A stretch of DNA of 7,833 bases, from assembly GCA_002425245.1 (NCBI GenBank), contig DILW01000056.1, forward strand, positions 451-8,283, given 5' to 3'. The notes under the pieces were generated by a model that had not been told where the DNA came from, made no database searches, and saw only the letters and a program-made list of their open reading frames with translations. This document shows positions 1 through 5,325 of this stretch, in pieces (within the stretch, counting starts at the first letter, position 1; the number at the start of each line of letters is the position of its first letter). This DNA comes from Betaproteobacteria bacterium UBA5582. GTDB lineage: Bacteria; Pseudomonadota; Gammaproteobacteria; Burkholderiales; Rhodocyclaceae. Position numbers and translations under genes: made by a program.

Positions 1-131
1 GCGAGGTCGTGGTAGCGCTCGGTGTTGCCGCCGTTGATGGGAAAGTGCCGCTGCGCGGCGGCGACCGCGATGACCTCGCCGAAGGGCGCGAAGGCGGCCG
101 CGGTGAGCGGTTCGGGAAGCAGTTTTTTCAC
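1..131 (-). CDS. allA: Ureidoglycolate lyase, N-terminal part (runs off window)
   Basis: AllA splits (S)-ureidoglycolate into glyoxylate and urea, the last step of allantoin breakdown in the cytoplasm. Only the first 43 residues are present. They begin MKKLLPEPLTAAAFAPFGEV and continue to FPINGGNTERYHDLA near residues 30-44. The 'F.PFG.VI' start and the 'INGG..ERYHDLA' segment match the beginning of known AllA proteins such as that of E. coli (INNGLVERYHDLA). The start is a GTG at 131-129 that overlaps the allantoicase TGA by two bases (GTGA). An AAGGTGG stretch inside the end of alc can serve as ribosome-binding site. It is the third gene of the puuE-alc-allA operon, so translation is probably coupled to alc. 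Identification is firm for the family; the catalytic C-terminal part cannot be inspected. Confidence 0.9.
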   Translation of the reverse strand, partial: MKKLLPEPLTAAAFAPFGEVIAVAAAQRHFPINGGNTERYHDL

Positions 132-1156
132 CGCGCCACCTTGCCCCACAGGCGCAGCCTTGAAACGCCGCCGTCCGGGATGATGTTCAGGCGCACGTGG
201 GTCACCGCGCCGAGGTCGGCCAGGCCGTCGAAGCTGTGGATGGCGTCCATCGACAGCTTTTGTTCGCCGAGCAGCACCGGCCAGAACATGCTCTGGGTGA
301 TCACCGACTGGTCGGTGCCGCCGTCCATGCGCGCGGCCTGGATCGAGCAGCGGTCGGGGAAGTTGCCCTTGAAGTGGGCGGTGTCGACCTCGACCCGCTC
401 GATGATGCCGGGCGCGCCCAGTTGCAGGATGCACCAGTCGTTGCCCGGTTCGCGGCGGCGGCGGGTTTCCCAGCCGTCGCCCATGTTTATGCCGCGCCCC
501 GGGGCGATCAGGTTGGCCGCCGAGCCGAAGTGGGCGTCGTTCCAGGCGACGGCGCGGCCGCCGTTTTCCAGCGCGACGAGGTCGTAGATGCGGTCCGGCT
601 CACTGGCGTCGAAGACGCCGACCGGCTGGCCGTAGGCGCGCAGGCGGGCGATGCCGCCGTCCGGGTACATGTTGATGCGCAGGTGGCTCCAGGTGTCGGC
701 GCTATCGACGGCGAGCAGGTGGTGGCTGTTGCCGCTCAGCGTGGTCGACGGCAGGATGCGCGTCCAGCGGGCCTTGGCCAGCACCTCGGGGTCGTCCGAC
801 TCGCAGTCGGTGGCGTCGATCGACACGGCCGGCGCGAAGTTGCCGGTGAAGTGGCTGGTATCGACGTCGAAGCCGCGCAGGATGCCGCGCCGGCCGAGCT
901 TGACCAGGCTCCAGTCGTAGCCGGTGGTGCGCTTGCGGCGGGTTTCCCAGCCGTCCATCCACTTGCCGTTGGCGTCGTATTTGCCGGGCACGAAAACCGC
1001 CGGCTCGGGGTTGAGCATGCGTTCGAGCGGGGCGAAGAACTCGTCGGTGGCGAACAGCGCGCGGGCGCCGATGCGGGTATCGGCAAGGTTGACCGAGCGC
1101 TTGGCCCAGTCGGGCAGGTCGGCGGCGGCGGAAACGATGGGGGCGGCGTGGATCAT
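128..1156 (-). CDS. alc: Allantoicase
   Basis: Allantoicase hydrolyses allantoate to (S)-ureidoglycolate and urea. The 342-residue protein has the family's two tandem jelly-roll repeats. Repeat 1 shows GWETRRKR (69-76), DVDTSHFTGNFAP (97-109) and HLRINMYPDGGIARLRAYG (158-176). Repeat 2 shows GWETRRRR (228-235), EVDTAHFKGNFPD (256-268) and HVRLNIIPDGGVSRLRLWG (320-338). Length and motifs are those of a complete enzyme. The chosen start is the ATG at 1156-1154, which shares one base with the puuE stop (TAATG) and has AGGA about 12 bases upstream. The same frame stays open far upstream through puuE, but that stretch is arginine- and proline-rich and is only a shadow. The gene sits between allantoinase and ureidoglycolate lyase in pathway order, with overlaps at both ends, so it is almost certainly cotranscribed with them. 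Confidence 0.97.
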   Translation of the reverse strand: MIHAAPIVSAAADLPDWAKRSVNLADTRIGARALFATDEFFAPLERMLNPEPAVFVPGKYDANGKWMDGWETRRKRTTGYDWSLVKLGRRGILRGFDVDTSHFTGNFAPAVSIDATDCESDDPEVLAKARWTRILPSTTLSGNSHHLLAVDSADTWSHLRINMYPDGGIARLRAYGQPVGVFDASEPDRIYDLVALENGGRAVAWNDAHFGSAANLIAPGRGINMGDGWETRRRREPGNDWCILQLGAPGIIERVEVDTAHFKGNFPDRCSIQAARMDGGTDQSVITQSMFWPVLLGEQKLSMDAIHSFDGLADLGAVTHVRLNIIPDGGVSRLRLWGKVAR

Positions 1157-2094
1157 TATTTTTGGTCCTGGCGGTAGGGATGGGTCGCCTGCCAGTGGCG
1201 GGCGATGTCGAGGCGACGGCAGACCCAGACGCGGTCGTGCCGTTCGATGTAATCGAGGAAGCGCTGCAGCGCGATGAAACGCCCGGGCCGGCCGAGCAGG
1301 CGGCAGTGCATGCCGATGGAGAGCATCTTCGGCGCTTCGTCGCCTTCGGCGTAGAGCACGTCGAAGCTGTCCTTCAGGTACTGGAAGAACGGGTCGCCGT
1401 GGCTGAAGCCCTGCGGCAGGCAGAAGCGCATGTCGTTGGTGTCGAGCGTGTACGGCACGATCAGGTGCGGCACCGTGCTGCCGTCGGTCCTGGTGACTTC
1501 GGTCCAGAACGGCAGGTCGTCGCCGTAGTAATCGCTGTCGTAGAGGAGGCGCCCGTCGTCGGCGACTAGGCGGCGGGTGTTCGGCGAATCGCGGCCGGTG
1601 TACCAGCCGAGCGGGCGGCTGCCGGTCATCTGCTCGATGACTTCCAGCGCCAGGCGCATGTGCTCGCGCTCGGTCGCTTCGTCCATCGTCTGGTAGTGAA
1701 TCCAGCGCCAACCGTGGCAGGCGATCTCGTGGCCGAGTTCGACGAAGGCGGCGGTGACTTCCGGGCTGCGCTGCAGCGCCATGCCGACGCCGAACACGGT
1801 CAGCGGCAGGCCGCGCTTCTCGAACTCGTTGAGGATGCGCCAGACGCCGGTGCGCGAGCCGTATTCGTAGATCGACTCCATCGACAGGTGGCGGTCCGGG
1901 TAGCTGGCCGGGTTGAACATCTCGGAGAGGAACTGCTCGGAGCCGGCGTCGCCGTGCAGCACGCAGTTCTCGCCGCCTTCCTCGTAGTTGAGGACGAACT
2001 GGACGGCGATGCGGGCCCGGCCCGGCCATTGGGCGTGCGGCGGCTGGCGGCCGTAGCCGGCGAGGTCGCGCGGGTAGGGGGCGTTTGGGGTCAT
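1156..2094 (-). CDS. puuE: Allantoinase of the polysaccharide-deacetylase type (PuuE)
   Basis: PuuE hydrolyses (S)-allantoin to allantoate. It is an analogue of classical allantoinase recruited from the polysaccharide-deacetylase (NodB) fold, and the family is described as metal-independent. In the 312-residue protein I see the PuuE hallmarks YPRDLAGYG near the N-terminus, FVLNYEEGGE (33-42), GHEIACHGWRW (121-131), GWYTGRDSPNTRRL (163-176), YDSDYYGDDLP (185-195), PYTLDTNDMRF (214-224), IGMHCRLLGRPGR (260-272) and DIARHW near the C-terminus. The start is taken as ATG 2094-2092, which has AGAAG eight bases upstream. A GTG three codons earlier (2103) is possible but would place the same purines almost on the start codon. 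It heads the puuE-alc-allA operon; its stop overlaps the alc start. A 300-bp gap with paired dyads lies upstream. No sign of damage. Confidence 0.97.
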   Translation of the reverse strand: MTPNAPYPRDLAGYGRQPPHAQWPGRARIAVQFVLNYEEGGENCVLHGDAGSEQFLSEMFNPASYPDRHLSMESIYEYGSRTGVWRILNEFEKRGLPLTVFGVGMALQRSPEVTAAFVELGHEIACHGWRWIHYQTMDEATEREHMRLALEVIEQMTGSRPLGWYTGRDSPNTRRLVADDGRLLYDSDYYGDDLPFWTEVTRTDGSTVPHLIVPYTLDTNDMRFCLPQGFSHGDPFFQYLKDSFDVLYAEGDEAPKMLSIGMHCRLLGRPGRFIALQRFLDYIERHDRVWVCRRLDIARHWQATHPYRQDQK

Positions 2095-2402
2095 GTGCGG
2101 CACTTCTTGGCTGGCTCAGTGGGTTTCGTCTGCTGCAGTCCGGGTCGATGGCGCGCCAACAGCGCAAGCAATTGGTCGACAAGACGGTATGCAACACTAC
2201 CCGAAACCCCTGTCTTTTCCCAGAATGGAAATCCCATGAACACTATCAAGCCGGCCGAATACCGCGGAACACCATGGGAAGCCAGTACCTTGGGAACAGG
2301 CGGGAAATGTCCGTAATCACAGGCATTAAGCGTTTAATGTCCAGGATTGCGGACATGAAGCGCGAGGAAATCCTTCGCCAAGGCGAACTCGTCGCTCCCG
2401 AT
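2095..2402. other. Gap between puuE and fic; holds a candidate operator
   Basis: This stretch of about 308 bases separates the 5' end of puuE from the 3' end of fic, both on the minus strand, so it should hold the puuE promoter and any fic terminator. I find no sigma-70 promoter with good -35 and -10 boxes on the minus strand and no hairpin followed by a T-run. The striking content is the double dyad at 2304-2359, listed separately. A short TTTCC-N6-GGAAA dyad lies at 2216-2231, weak on its own. A 26-codon plus-strand reading frame from ATG 2236 with GGAA before it cannot be assigned to anything. Confidence 0.6.
2304..2359. promoter_or_regulatory. Two tandem dyads with four TTAATGTCCG-like half-sites
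   Basis: Four copies of a ten-base half-site are present: GAAATGTCCG (2304-2313), reversed TTAATGCCTG (2320-2329), TTAATGTCCA (2334-2343) and reversed TTCATGTCCG (2350-2359). They form two dyads of the form TTAATGTCCG-N6-CGGACATTAA, both with a six-base gap, and their centres are 30 bp apart (about three helical turns). The pattern is what a pair of dimeric regulators bound on one DNA face would use. It lies about 210 bp upstream of puuE, so control of the puuE-alc-allA operon is the natural guess; a link to fic or to a lost plus-strand gene is also possible. The regulator is not in the window. Confidence 0.5.
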
Positions 2403-3452
2403 TCACTTCAGCCCGTACCACACGCCACGTCCGCTGCCGTACTGCTCCAGATGGTTGCGGCTGGTCAGGTCGCGGAAGTGTTGCTTCAAGGTGTTGCGGC
2501 TGGCGCCGGTCAGCTTGATGGCATCCATCATCGTGACCCGCCCGTGTTCGCGGGCGAATTCGACGATCTGCAGTGACAGTTCAGGAAGTGCTGCCAGCAC
2601 GATCTTTTCGCGTTCGACCTTCTTCTCCAGGCGCCGTACCTGCTCGGCCAGCGAGCGCAAGAAGAACACCAGCCATGGCTGCCAGTCGGGCGTCTCGGTG
2701 CGGATGCTGCCTTGGGTCTGGCGCAGGGCCAGGTAATAGGCTTCCTTGTTCAGCTCGATCACACTCTCCAGCGAACTGTACGGCACATAGGCGTAACCGG
2801 CCTGGATCAGCAGCAGGGTCGTCAGCACCCGGCTCAAGCGCCCGTTGCCATCCTGGAAGGGGTGAATTTCCAGAAACACCACCACGAAGATCGCGACGAT
2901 CAACAAGGGGTGCAGATGCCCATTCTCCCGTTCGTCATTCACCCACGACACCAGTTCGGCCATCAGCCGTGGCGTATCAAACGGCGTGGCAGTCTCGAAC
3001 ACGATGCCGATCTGCGTCCCGCTTTCATCGAAGGCGGCGACGCTGTTCGAGTTGGTCTTGTACTGCCCCCGGTGGCGTTCATCCTTTTCGCTGTGGCGTA
3101 GCAGGATCTGATGGAGTTGCTTGATGTGGTTCTCGTTGAACGGGATATCCCGCCAGGCGCTGAATACAAGATCCATCAGTTCAGCGTAACCAGCCACTTC
3201 CTGCTCATCGCGGGTAGCGAAGGACTGGATGGCCAGATTGGAGAGCAGCCGCTCCACCTCGCGGTCAGTCAGCTTGCTGCCCTCGATACGGGTGCTCGAC
3301 CCGATGCTTTCGATGGTCGCCACCCGCCGCAGTGCCGAAAGACGCTCAGGCGCAAGCGTTCCCAAGGCCCGCCAGGCGCCTTTGAATTCATCGATCCGGG
3401 CAATCAGGTTCAGGATCTCGGGGGTGATCTGGATGCTGTCTGTGCGTAGCAT
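2403..3452 (-). CDS. Fic-domain AMP-transferase family protein with C-terminal winged helix
   Basis: Fic proteins transfer AMP (or a related group) from a nucleotide to hydroxyl side chains of target proteins. In this 349-residue protein the core motif HPFQDGNGRLSR (197-208) fits HPFx[DE]GNGRxxR with every key residue. An N-terminal STRIEG (53-58) fits the inhibitory motif [ST]xxxE[GN], so this is a class II Fic with a built-in auto-inhibitory helix. A flap-like segment SNSVAAFDESG lies near 135-145, and residues about 290-349 look like a winged-helix DNA-binding domain. I chose ATG 3452 over the in-frame ATG at 3482, because the latter lies inside the inverted repeat and next to the likely -10 box. 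No dedicated antitoxin gene is adjacent. GC content is lower than in the flanking purine genes, suggesting acquisition. Target unknown. Confidence 0.9.
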   Translation of the reverse strand: MLRTDSIQITPEILNLIARIDEFKGAWRALGTLAPERLSALRRVATIESIGSSTRIEGSKLTDREVERLLSNLAIQSFATRDEQEVAGYAELMDLVFSAWRDIPFNENHIKQLHQILLRHSEKDERHRGQYKTNSNSVAAFDESGTQIGIVFETATPFDTPRLMAELVSWVNDERENGHLHPLLIVAIFVVVFLEIHPFQDGNGRLSRVLTTLLLIQAGYAYVPYSSLESVIELNKEAYYLALRQTQGSIRTETPDWQPWLVFFLRSLAEQVRRLEKKVEREKIVLAALPELSLQIVEFAREHGRVTMMDAIKLTGASRNTLKQHFRDLTSRNHLEQYGSGRGVWYGLK

Positions 3453-3465
3453 GCAACCAATACTA

Positions 3466-3521
3466 CACCCATTAACACCCATTTATAAGCTGCGCGGCAT
3501 CTGAATGGGTGTTAATGGGTG
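3466..3521. promoter_or_regulatory. fic promoter/operator: 18-bp perfect inverted repeat of four CACCCATT half-sites
   Basis: CACCCATT occurs at 3466-3473 and 3476-3483, and its complement AATGGGTG at 3504-3511 and 3514-3521. The two arms form a perfect 18-bp inverted repeat around a 20-bp spacer; within each arm the half-sites repeat every 10 bp, one helical turn. On the minus strand TATAAA (3487-3482) lies at the inner edge of one arm and resembles a -10 box for fic, though no good -35 is seen. Binding here would block fic transcription. The Fic C-terminal winged helix is a reasonable candidate for the binder (autoregulation), by inference only. Confidence 0.6.
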
Positions 3522-3733
3522 ATCTTTTGGTTTGGTCTGGATCGAGGGTGCTACGCGTCGGCTTCCTCAAGGCCGTGGGGCTGGCTCAAAGCAGAGACTG
3601 CGCCAAGGACGTCATGGGGTAGAAGGGGCCAGGTTCAAAATATCCGCAAATTATCCGGCGGGTTTTGGCCTTGCATCGGATCCACCGGCTTCTATCGATC
3701 CAAAGCGGGAGTTGGTTGTTTGCGAAAGCGGAC
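3522..3733. other. Unassigned stretch between fic promoter and attC-like site
   Basis: About 210 bases with no convincing gene on either strand. Plus-strand reading frames exist (for example from 3519) but have unnatural composition and run through the attC hairpin. A segment near 3625-3645 (GGGGCCAGGTTCAAAAT) resembles degraded REP-type repeats that I recall from proteobacterial genomes, at low certainty. No integrase gene and no attI-like site could be recognised. Confidence 0.4.
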
Positions 3734-3861
3734 GTTGAACGCAGAATTAACCGGAGCTCAGAGGCTGGCGGCGCAAGCCCAGTCCGCGAAAATGCATCGT
3801 GTGCCGCGGACTGGGCTTGCGCCGCCTGATGTGGCGCGTCCGGTTGAACGACATTTCAGGC
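3734..3861 (-). repeat. attC-like integron recombination site at the 3' end of the cassette gene
   Basis: Read on the minus strand, the order is: degenerate R'' GCCTGAA (3861-3855, overlapping the gene's stop), L'' TTCAACCGG (3848-3840), a 22-bp perfect inverted repeat (arms 3805-3826 and 3767-3788, 16-base loop), L' CCGGTTAA (3754-3747), and R' GTTCAAC (3740-3734). L'' and L' pair except for a single extra G on the plus strand at 3846. That is the same place where known attC sites carry their extrahelical G (compare TTCAAGCCG with CGGCTTAA). Total length 128 bp is within the family's range. R'' lacks the usual AAC, and R' differs from GTTRRRY at one position, so the site may be diverged or weak. 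A plain MITE or REP hairpin would not explain the L-box asymmetry. Confidence 0.65.
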
Positions 3862-4504
3862 CGCTTTGATGAGTTCATTCGTGGCGCAGTTGATGATGTA
3901 CACCGCGTTGAATTTGCTACCGGTGAGCGTGGCTCGCTCCTGAGTGACTGTCAGTAGCTGTCGCCACATCCTGAAGCCAATAAGCGTCATGTCGTCGAAG
4001 GAGATGAGAAGAGCAGTGTTTTCAGGGTAGGACTTCGACGCCTTCTTGTTGAACTGTTCGGCAATGCCAGCGGCGGCCTGCTTAAGGTTGTGGTCGAAGT
4101 CGACCGCCGCCATTTCTGCGACGATAGACCCGGATGGTTTTAGGCGTTTGATTGGCCCCGCGCCCGGCGAGAAACCTTGACGATGCATGAGTTCCCGGCG
4201 GAGAGCTCCTTCGTAGTCTTCTACATACGTCGCTTGGACATCGAAGGTACGTTCTCGAAAACCACGCTCCTCAATACGACCATCGGCGACGCCGCTGTCG
4301 CCGAAGGCCTCAACGTGCACCTCAAGCCCAGGTTGTTTGAGGTGGAGGGCGAGGCGGGAGATCGGATACCACTCCTCGAGTAGGACTTTGCTTTTTCCTT
4401 GCCTCAGGTGAAACTCCTCCGCCGACAGAGCGTGAATCTGGCGCTCGACTTCGGCGGCGAAGGAGAAAGCGGTGTCGCGCATGTGCGTGGATTAAGCGGC
4501 CTAA
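3740..4504 (-). mobile_element. Orphan integron gene cassette
   Basis: The interval runs from the G/TT point of GTTAGGC (4505-4499) to the G/TT point of GTTCAAC (3740-3734), both on the minus strand. It contains one gene, about 20 bases between the core box and the ATG, and an attC-like hairpin that begins at the stop codon. This compact layout, about 765 bp in all, is that of an integron gene cassette. No integrase gene or attI is visible, so it is either part of a cluster of attC sites lacking an integrase or a single stray cassette. Confidence 0.6.
3856..4482 (-). CDS. Unknown 208-residue cassette-borne protein
   Basis: I do not recognise this protein. It is 208 residues, soluble-looking, without a signal peptide or membrane segment. 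Visible features: a helical N-terminus; HLKQPGLEVHVEAFGDSGVADGRI starting near 47 (split here only by the start position), a strand RTFDVQAT (78-85), a helical EGALRRELMHRQGF (91-104), and a hydrophobic strand ENTALLISFDD (154-164) followed by IGFRMWRQLL. The spacing of an acidic residue (D67) and the DVQAT strand recalls PD-(D/E)xK nuclease folds, but the lysine is missing and I do not claim that function. The ATG at 4482 has no strong Shine-Dalgarno, common in cassette genes. It lies between a GTTAGGC core box 5' and an attC-like hairpin 3', so it is probably an integron cassette cargo gene. It appears intact. Confidence 0.75.
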   Translation of the reverse strand: MRDTAFSFAAEVERQIHALSAEEFHLRQGKSKVLLEEWYPISRLALHLKQPGLEVHVEAFGDSGVADGRIEERGFRERTFDVQATYVEDYEGALRRELMHRQGFSPGAGPIKRLKPSGSIVAEMAAVDFDHNLKQAAAGIAEQFNKKASKSYPENTALLISFDDMTLIGFRMWRQLLTVTQERATLTGSKFNAVYIINCATNELIKAA

Positions 4505-4513
4505 CGAATGAAA
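4499..4513 (-). repeat. attC remnant: perfect R' core box GTTAGGC cut by the IS
   Basis: On the minus strand CATTCGTTAGGC (4510-4499) ends in GTTAGGC, an exact fit to the integron core GTTRRRY. It lies about 20 bases upstream of the cassette gene, where the preceding attC should end. The rest of that attC is missing: the IS1111-group element begins within a few bases. This is consistent with insertion of the IS into the attC followed by loss of the other half. Confidence 0.6.
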
Positions 4514-4612
4514 GGGACTTCCCAGTCCCGAGCTAGCGGCGAAAGCCGCGTGCAGCGGTAGCTGCCATGATTAAGTTTCCACACCAAATCATTAGCTCGA
4601 AAGGGGAAGTCC
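4514..4612 (+). promoter_or_regulatory. Structured leader of the transposase: predicted four-way junction that buries the RBS
   Basis: Nested inverted repeats fill the 99 bases before the transposase ATG. Outer stem: GGACTTCCC (4515-4523) with GGGAAGTCC (4604-4612), 9 bp. Next: CGAGCTA (4529-4535) with TAGCTCG (4593-4599), 7 bp. Inside are three hairpins: GCGGC-GAAA-GCCGC (4536-4549), GCAGC-GGTA-GCTGC (4552-4565) and ATGATT-N14-AATCAT (4567-4592). Only three bases remain unpaired at the junction. The Shine-Dalgarno-like AGGGGAAG (4602-4609) is held in the outer stem. A competing hairpin GGGACT-TCCC-AGTCCC (4514-4529) would break the outer stem. The pairing is seen directly; its role, at RNA level or as protein-bound DNA end, is inferred. 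Confidence 0.6.
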
Positions 4613-4892
4613 ATGGATATTTTCACCGTAGGCATCGATCTCGCCAAGAATGTATTCGCTTTGCATGGCGTTGACCAGAGCGGTAAGGCGGTTTTCATCA
4701 AGCCCAAGGTGGCTCGCAGCCAACTACTCGAAATGGTCGCCCACTTGCCACACTGCCTGATCGGCATGGAAGCCTGTTCCGGCGCCCACCACTGGGCAAG
4801 GGAATTCAGCCGCTACGGCCACACCGAGAAATTGATGGCACCGAAGCTCGTTGCGCCTTACCGGATGAGCGGCAAATGCGGCAAGAACAGCG
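4613..4892 (+). pseudogene. IS1111-group transposase, 5' fragment
   Basis: The reading frame from ATG 4613 encodes the N-terminal RuvC-like part of an IS110-family (IS1111 subgroup) DEDD transposase. Clear family sequence: FTVGIDLAKNVFALHGVD (4-21), LPHCLIGMEACSGAHHWARE (45-64), LMAPKLVAPYRMSGK (74-88). The first two acidic catalytic residues are present (D9 in GIDLAK, E53 in GMEACSG). The conserved KNDxxDAxAI segment, with the other two, is lost: similarity stops at KN (91-92). The frame then reads through unrelated sequence to 5023. A full protein would be about 340 residues, so roughly a quarter remains. GGGGAAG precedes the ATG at good spacing but lies inside the leader stem. Non-functional as a transposase. 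Confidence 0.9.
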
Positions 4893-4894
4893 AT

Positions 4895-4913
4895 GATAGG
4901 GGACAGAACACGG
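4895..4913. repeat. REP-like motif at the IS fragment boundary
   Basis: GATAGGGGACAGAACACGG follows directly where transposase similarity ends. On the minus strand it reads CCGTGTTCTGTCCCCTATC. This resembles short repeats I recall as scattered in proteobacterial genomes near RAYT-type Y1 transposases. A single copy in the window gives no internal support. It may mark the junction of the rearrangement that joined the IS fragment to the KilA-N operon remnant. Confidence 0.3.
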
Positions 4914-5045
4914 TATTGTTTCTGGTCGATTGCTCTCAGAAGTCGTGCTTTTCGGGAGCCTGGCGATGCTGTCCAGTACATCCGGATGGCGCTTGTACAA
5001 GCTATAGCTGTCCAGTGGGCTGAAGGCTTCCGCCGTTTCATTCAT
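4914..5045 (-). pseudogene. 5' fragment of an unidentified gene coupled to the KilA-N gene
   Basis: ATG 5045 overlaps the KilA-N stop (ATGA) and is preceded by GGAAGGG at good spacing, so this was a real translationally coupled gene. It begins MNETAEAFSPLDSYSLYKRH and continues PDVLDSIARLP, up to about residue 40. The sequence then runs into the REP-like motif and the antisense strand of the IS fragment, where the frame goes on meaninglessly to 4806. The 'SLYKRHPDVLDSIARL' stretch reminds me of the start of some restriction-modification methylase proteins, but too little is left to be sure. Non-functional. Confidence 0.45.
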
Positions 5046-5325
5046 TGCCGCTTCCCTTCCAGTCGCCGGGTGCCCGCATCCGCCAGCAGTAGTTTCATAC
5101 GCTGGATGGCGGTCTGGTTGAGCAGTGCCAGCCGTTCGGCCTGCGCCAGCTTCTGGTGGATGTTGAGCCCGGCCTGTCTTTCAATTGCGGCAAATCCGCC
5201 ATAATTAAAAGCGGGGTTGTGCACTTGCTCCCAGATGCCCAGGAACTCCACGGTATTGCGGTTGCGCAGCCAGTCGGAGATGAAGAAATCGCCATCTTTG
5301 GCCTTGAGCATGTCGGTCAGATGGC
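5042..5325 (-). pseudogene. KilA-N domain protein remnant, lacking N-terminus and middle
   Basis: Translated on the minus strand, LTDMLKAKDGDFFISDWLRN begins the similarity and is followed by TVEFLGIWEQVHNPAFNYGGF and QAGLN. This is the characteristic first half of a KilA-N domain, a DNA-binding module typical of phages and mobile DNA. Intact relatives have about 15 further residues before LTDMLKAK and continue after QAGLN with the second half of the domain (SYKISVKEW-like). Here QAGLN jumps straight to a C-terminal IHQKLAQAERLALLNQTAIQRMKLL tail, so the central part, usually well over 100 residues, has been deleted in frame. The only upstream start in frame is a weak TTG at 5338. The stop overlaps the next ORF's start. 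Truncated at the 5' side close to the gpt promoter. Probably non-functional. Confidence 0.8.

Larger units (their letters stand above)
4511..4892 (+). mobile_element. Left-end fragment of an IS1111-group element (IS110 family)
   Basis: The fragment consists of about 100 bases of structured non-coding left end plus the first 92 codons of the transposase. Its left limit is inferred from the attC core that abuts it. Its right limit is where transposase similarity stops (about 4888-4892) and a REP-like motif follows. The right end of the element, where IS1111-group elements are reported to carry their guide (seek/bridge) RNA, is absent, so it cannot move on its own. IS1111 relatives (the IS1111-attC group) are known to target integron attC sites, which fits its position. 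Confidence 0.7.

Noticed and set aside
197..1177. Long plus-strand reading frames opposite alc and puuE
   Set aside because: High-GC antisense shadows with valine/alanine/glycine-biased composition; the minus-strand products are clear enzymes.
1157..2197. Upstream extension of the allantoicase frame to a 689-codon reading frame
   Set aside because: It is antiparallel-free shadow coding in another frame of puuE, rich in arginine and proline, with no family resemblance; alc has its own ATG coupled to the puuE stop.
2308..2576. Plus-strand frame starting MSVITGIKRLMSRIADMK
   Set aside because: Looks protein-like for 35 codons but arises from the double dyad and then runs antisense to fic; no ribosome-binding site of quality.
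3453..3482. Longer fic start at ATG 3482
   Set aside because: Lies inside the operator arm and at the -10 box; family similarity starts after MLRTDS.
3745..3849. Alternative attC reading with GTTCAAC (3849-3843) as R'' and GTTAATT as R'
   Set aside because: It matches RYYYAAC but leaves the site without L boxes; taking these segments as L'' and L' reproduces the known extra-G asymmetry and gives a stop-overlapping R''.
4501..4767. Minus-strand 88-codon frame opposite the IS left end
   Set aside because: Antisense to the transposase and the structured leader; no start signal or family match.
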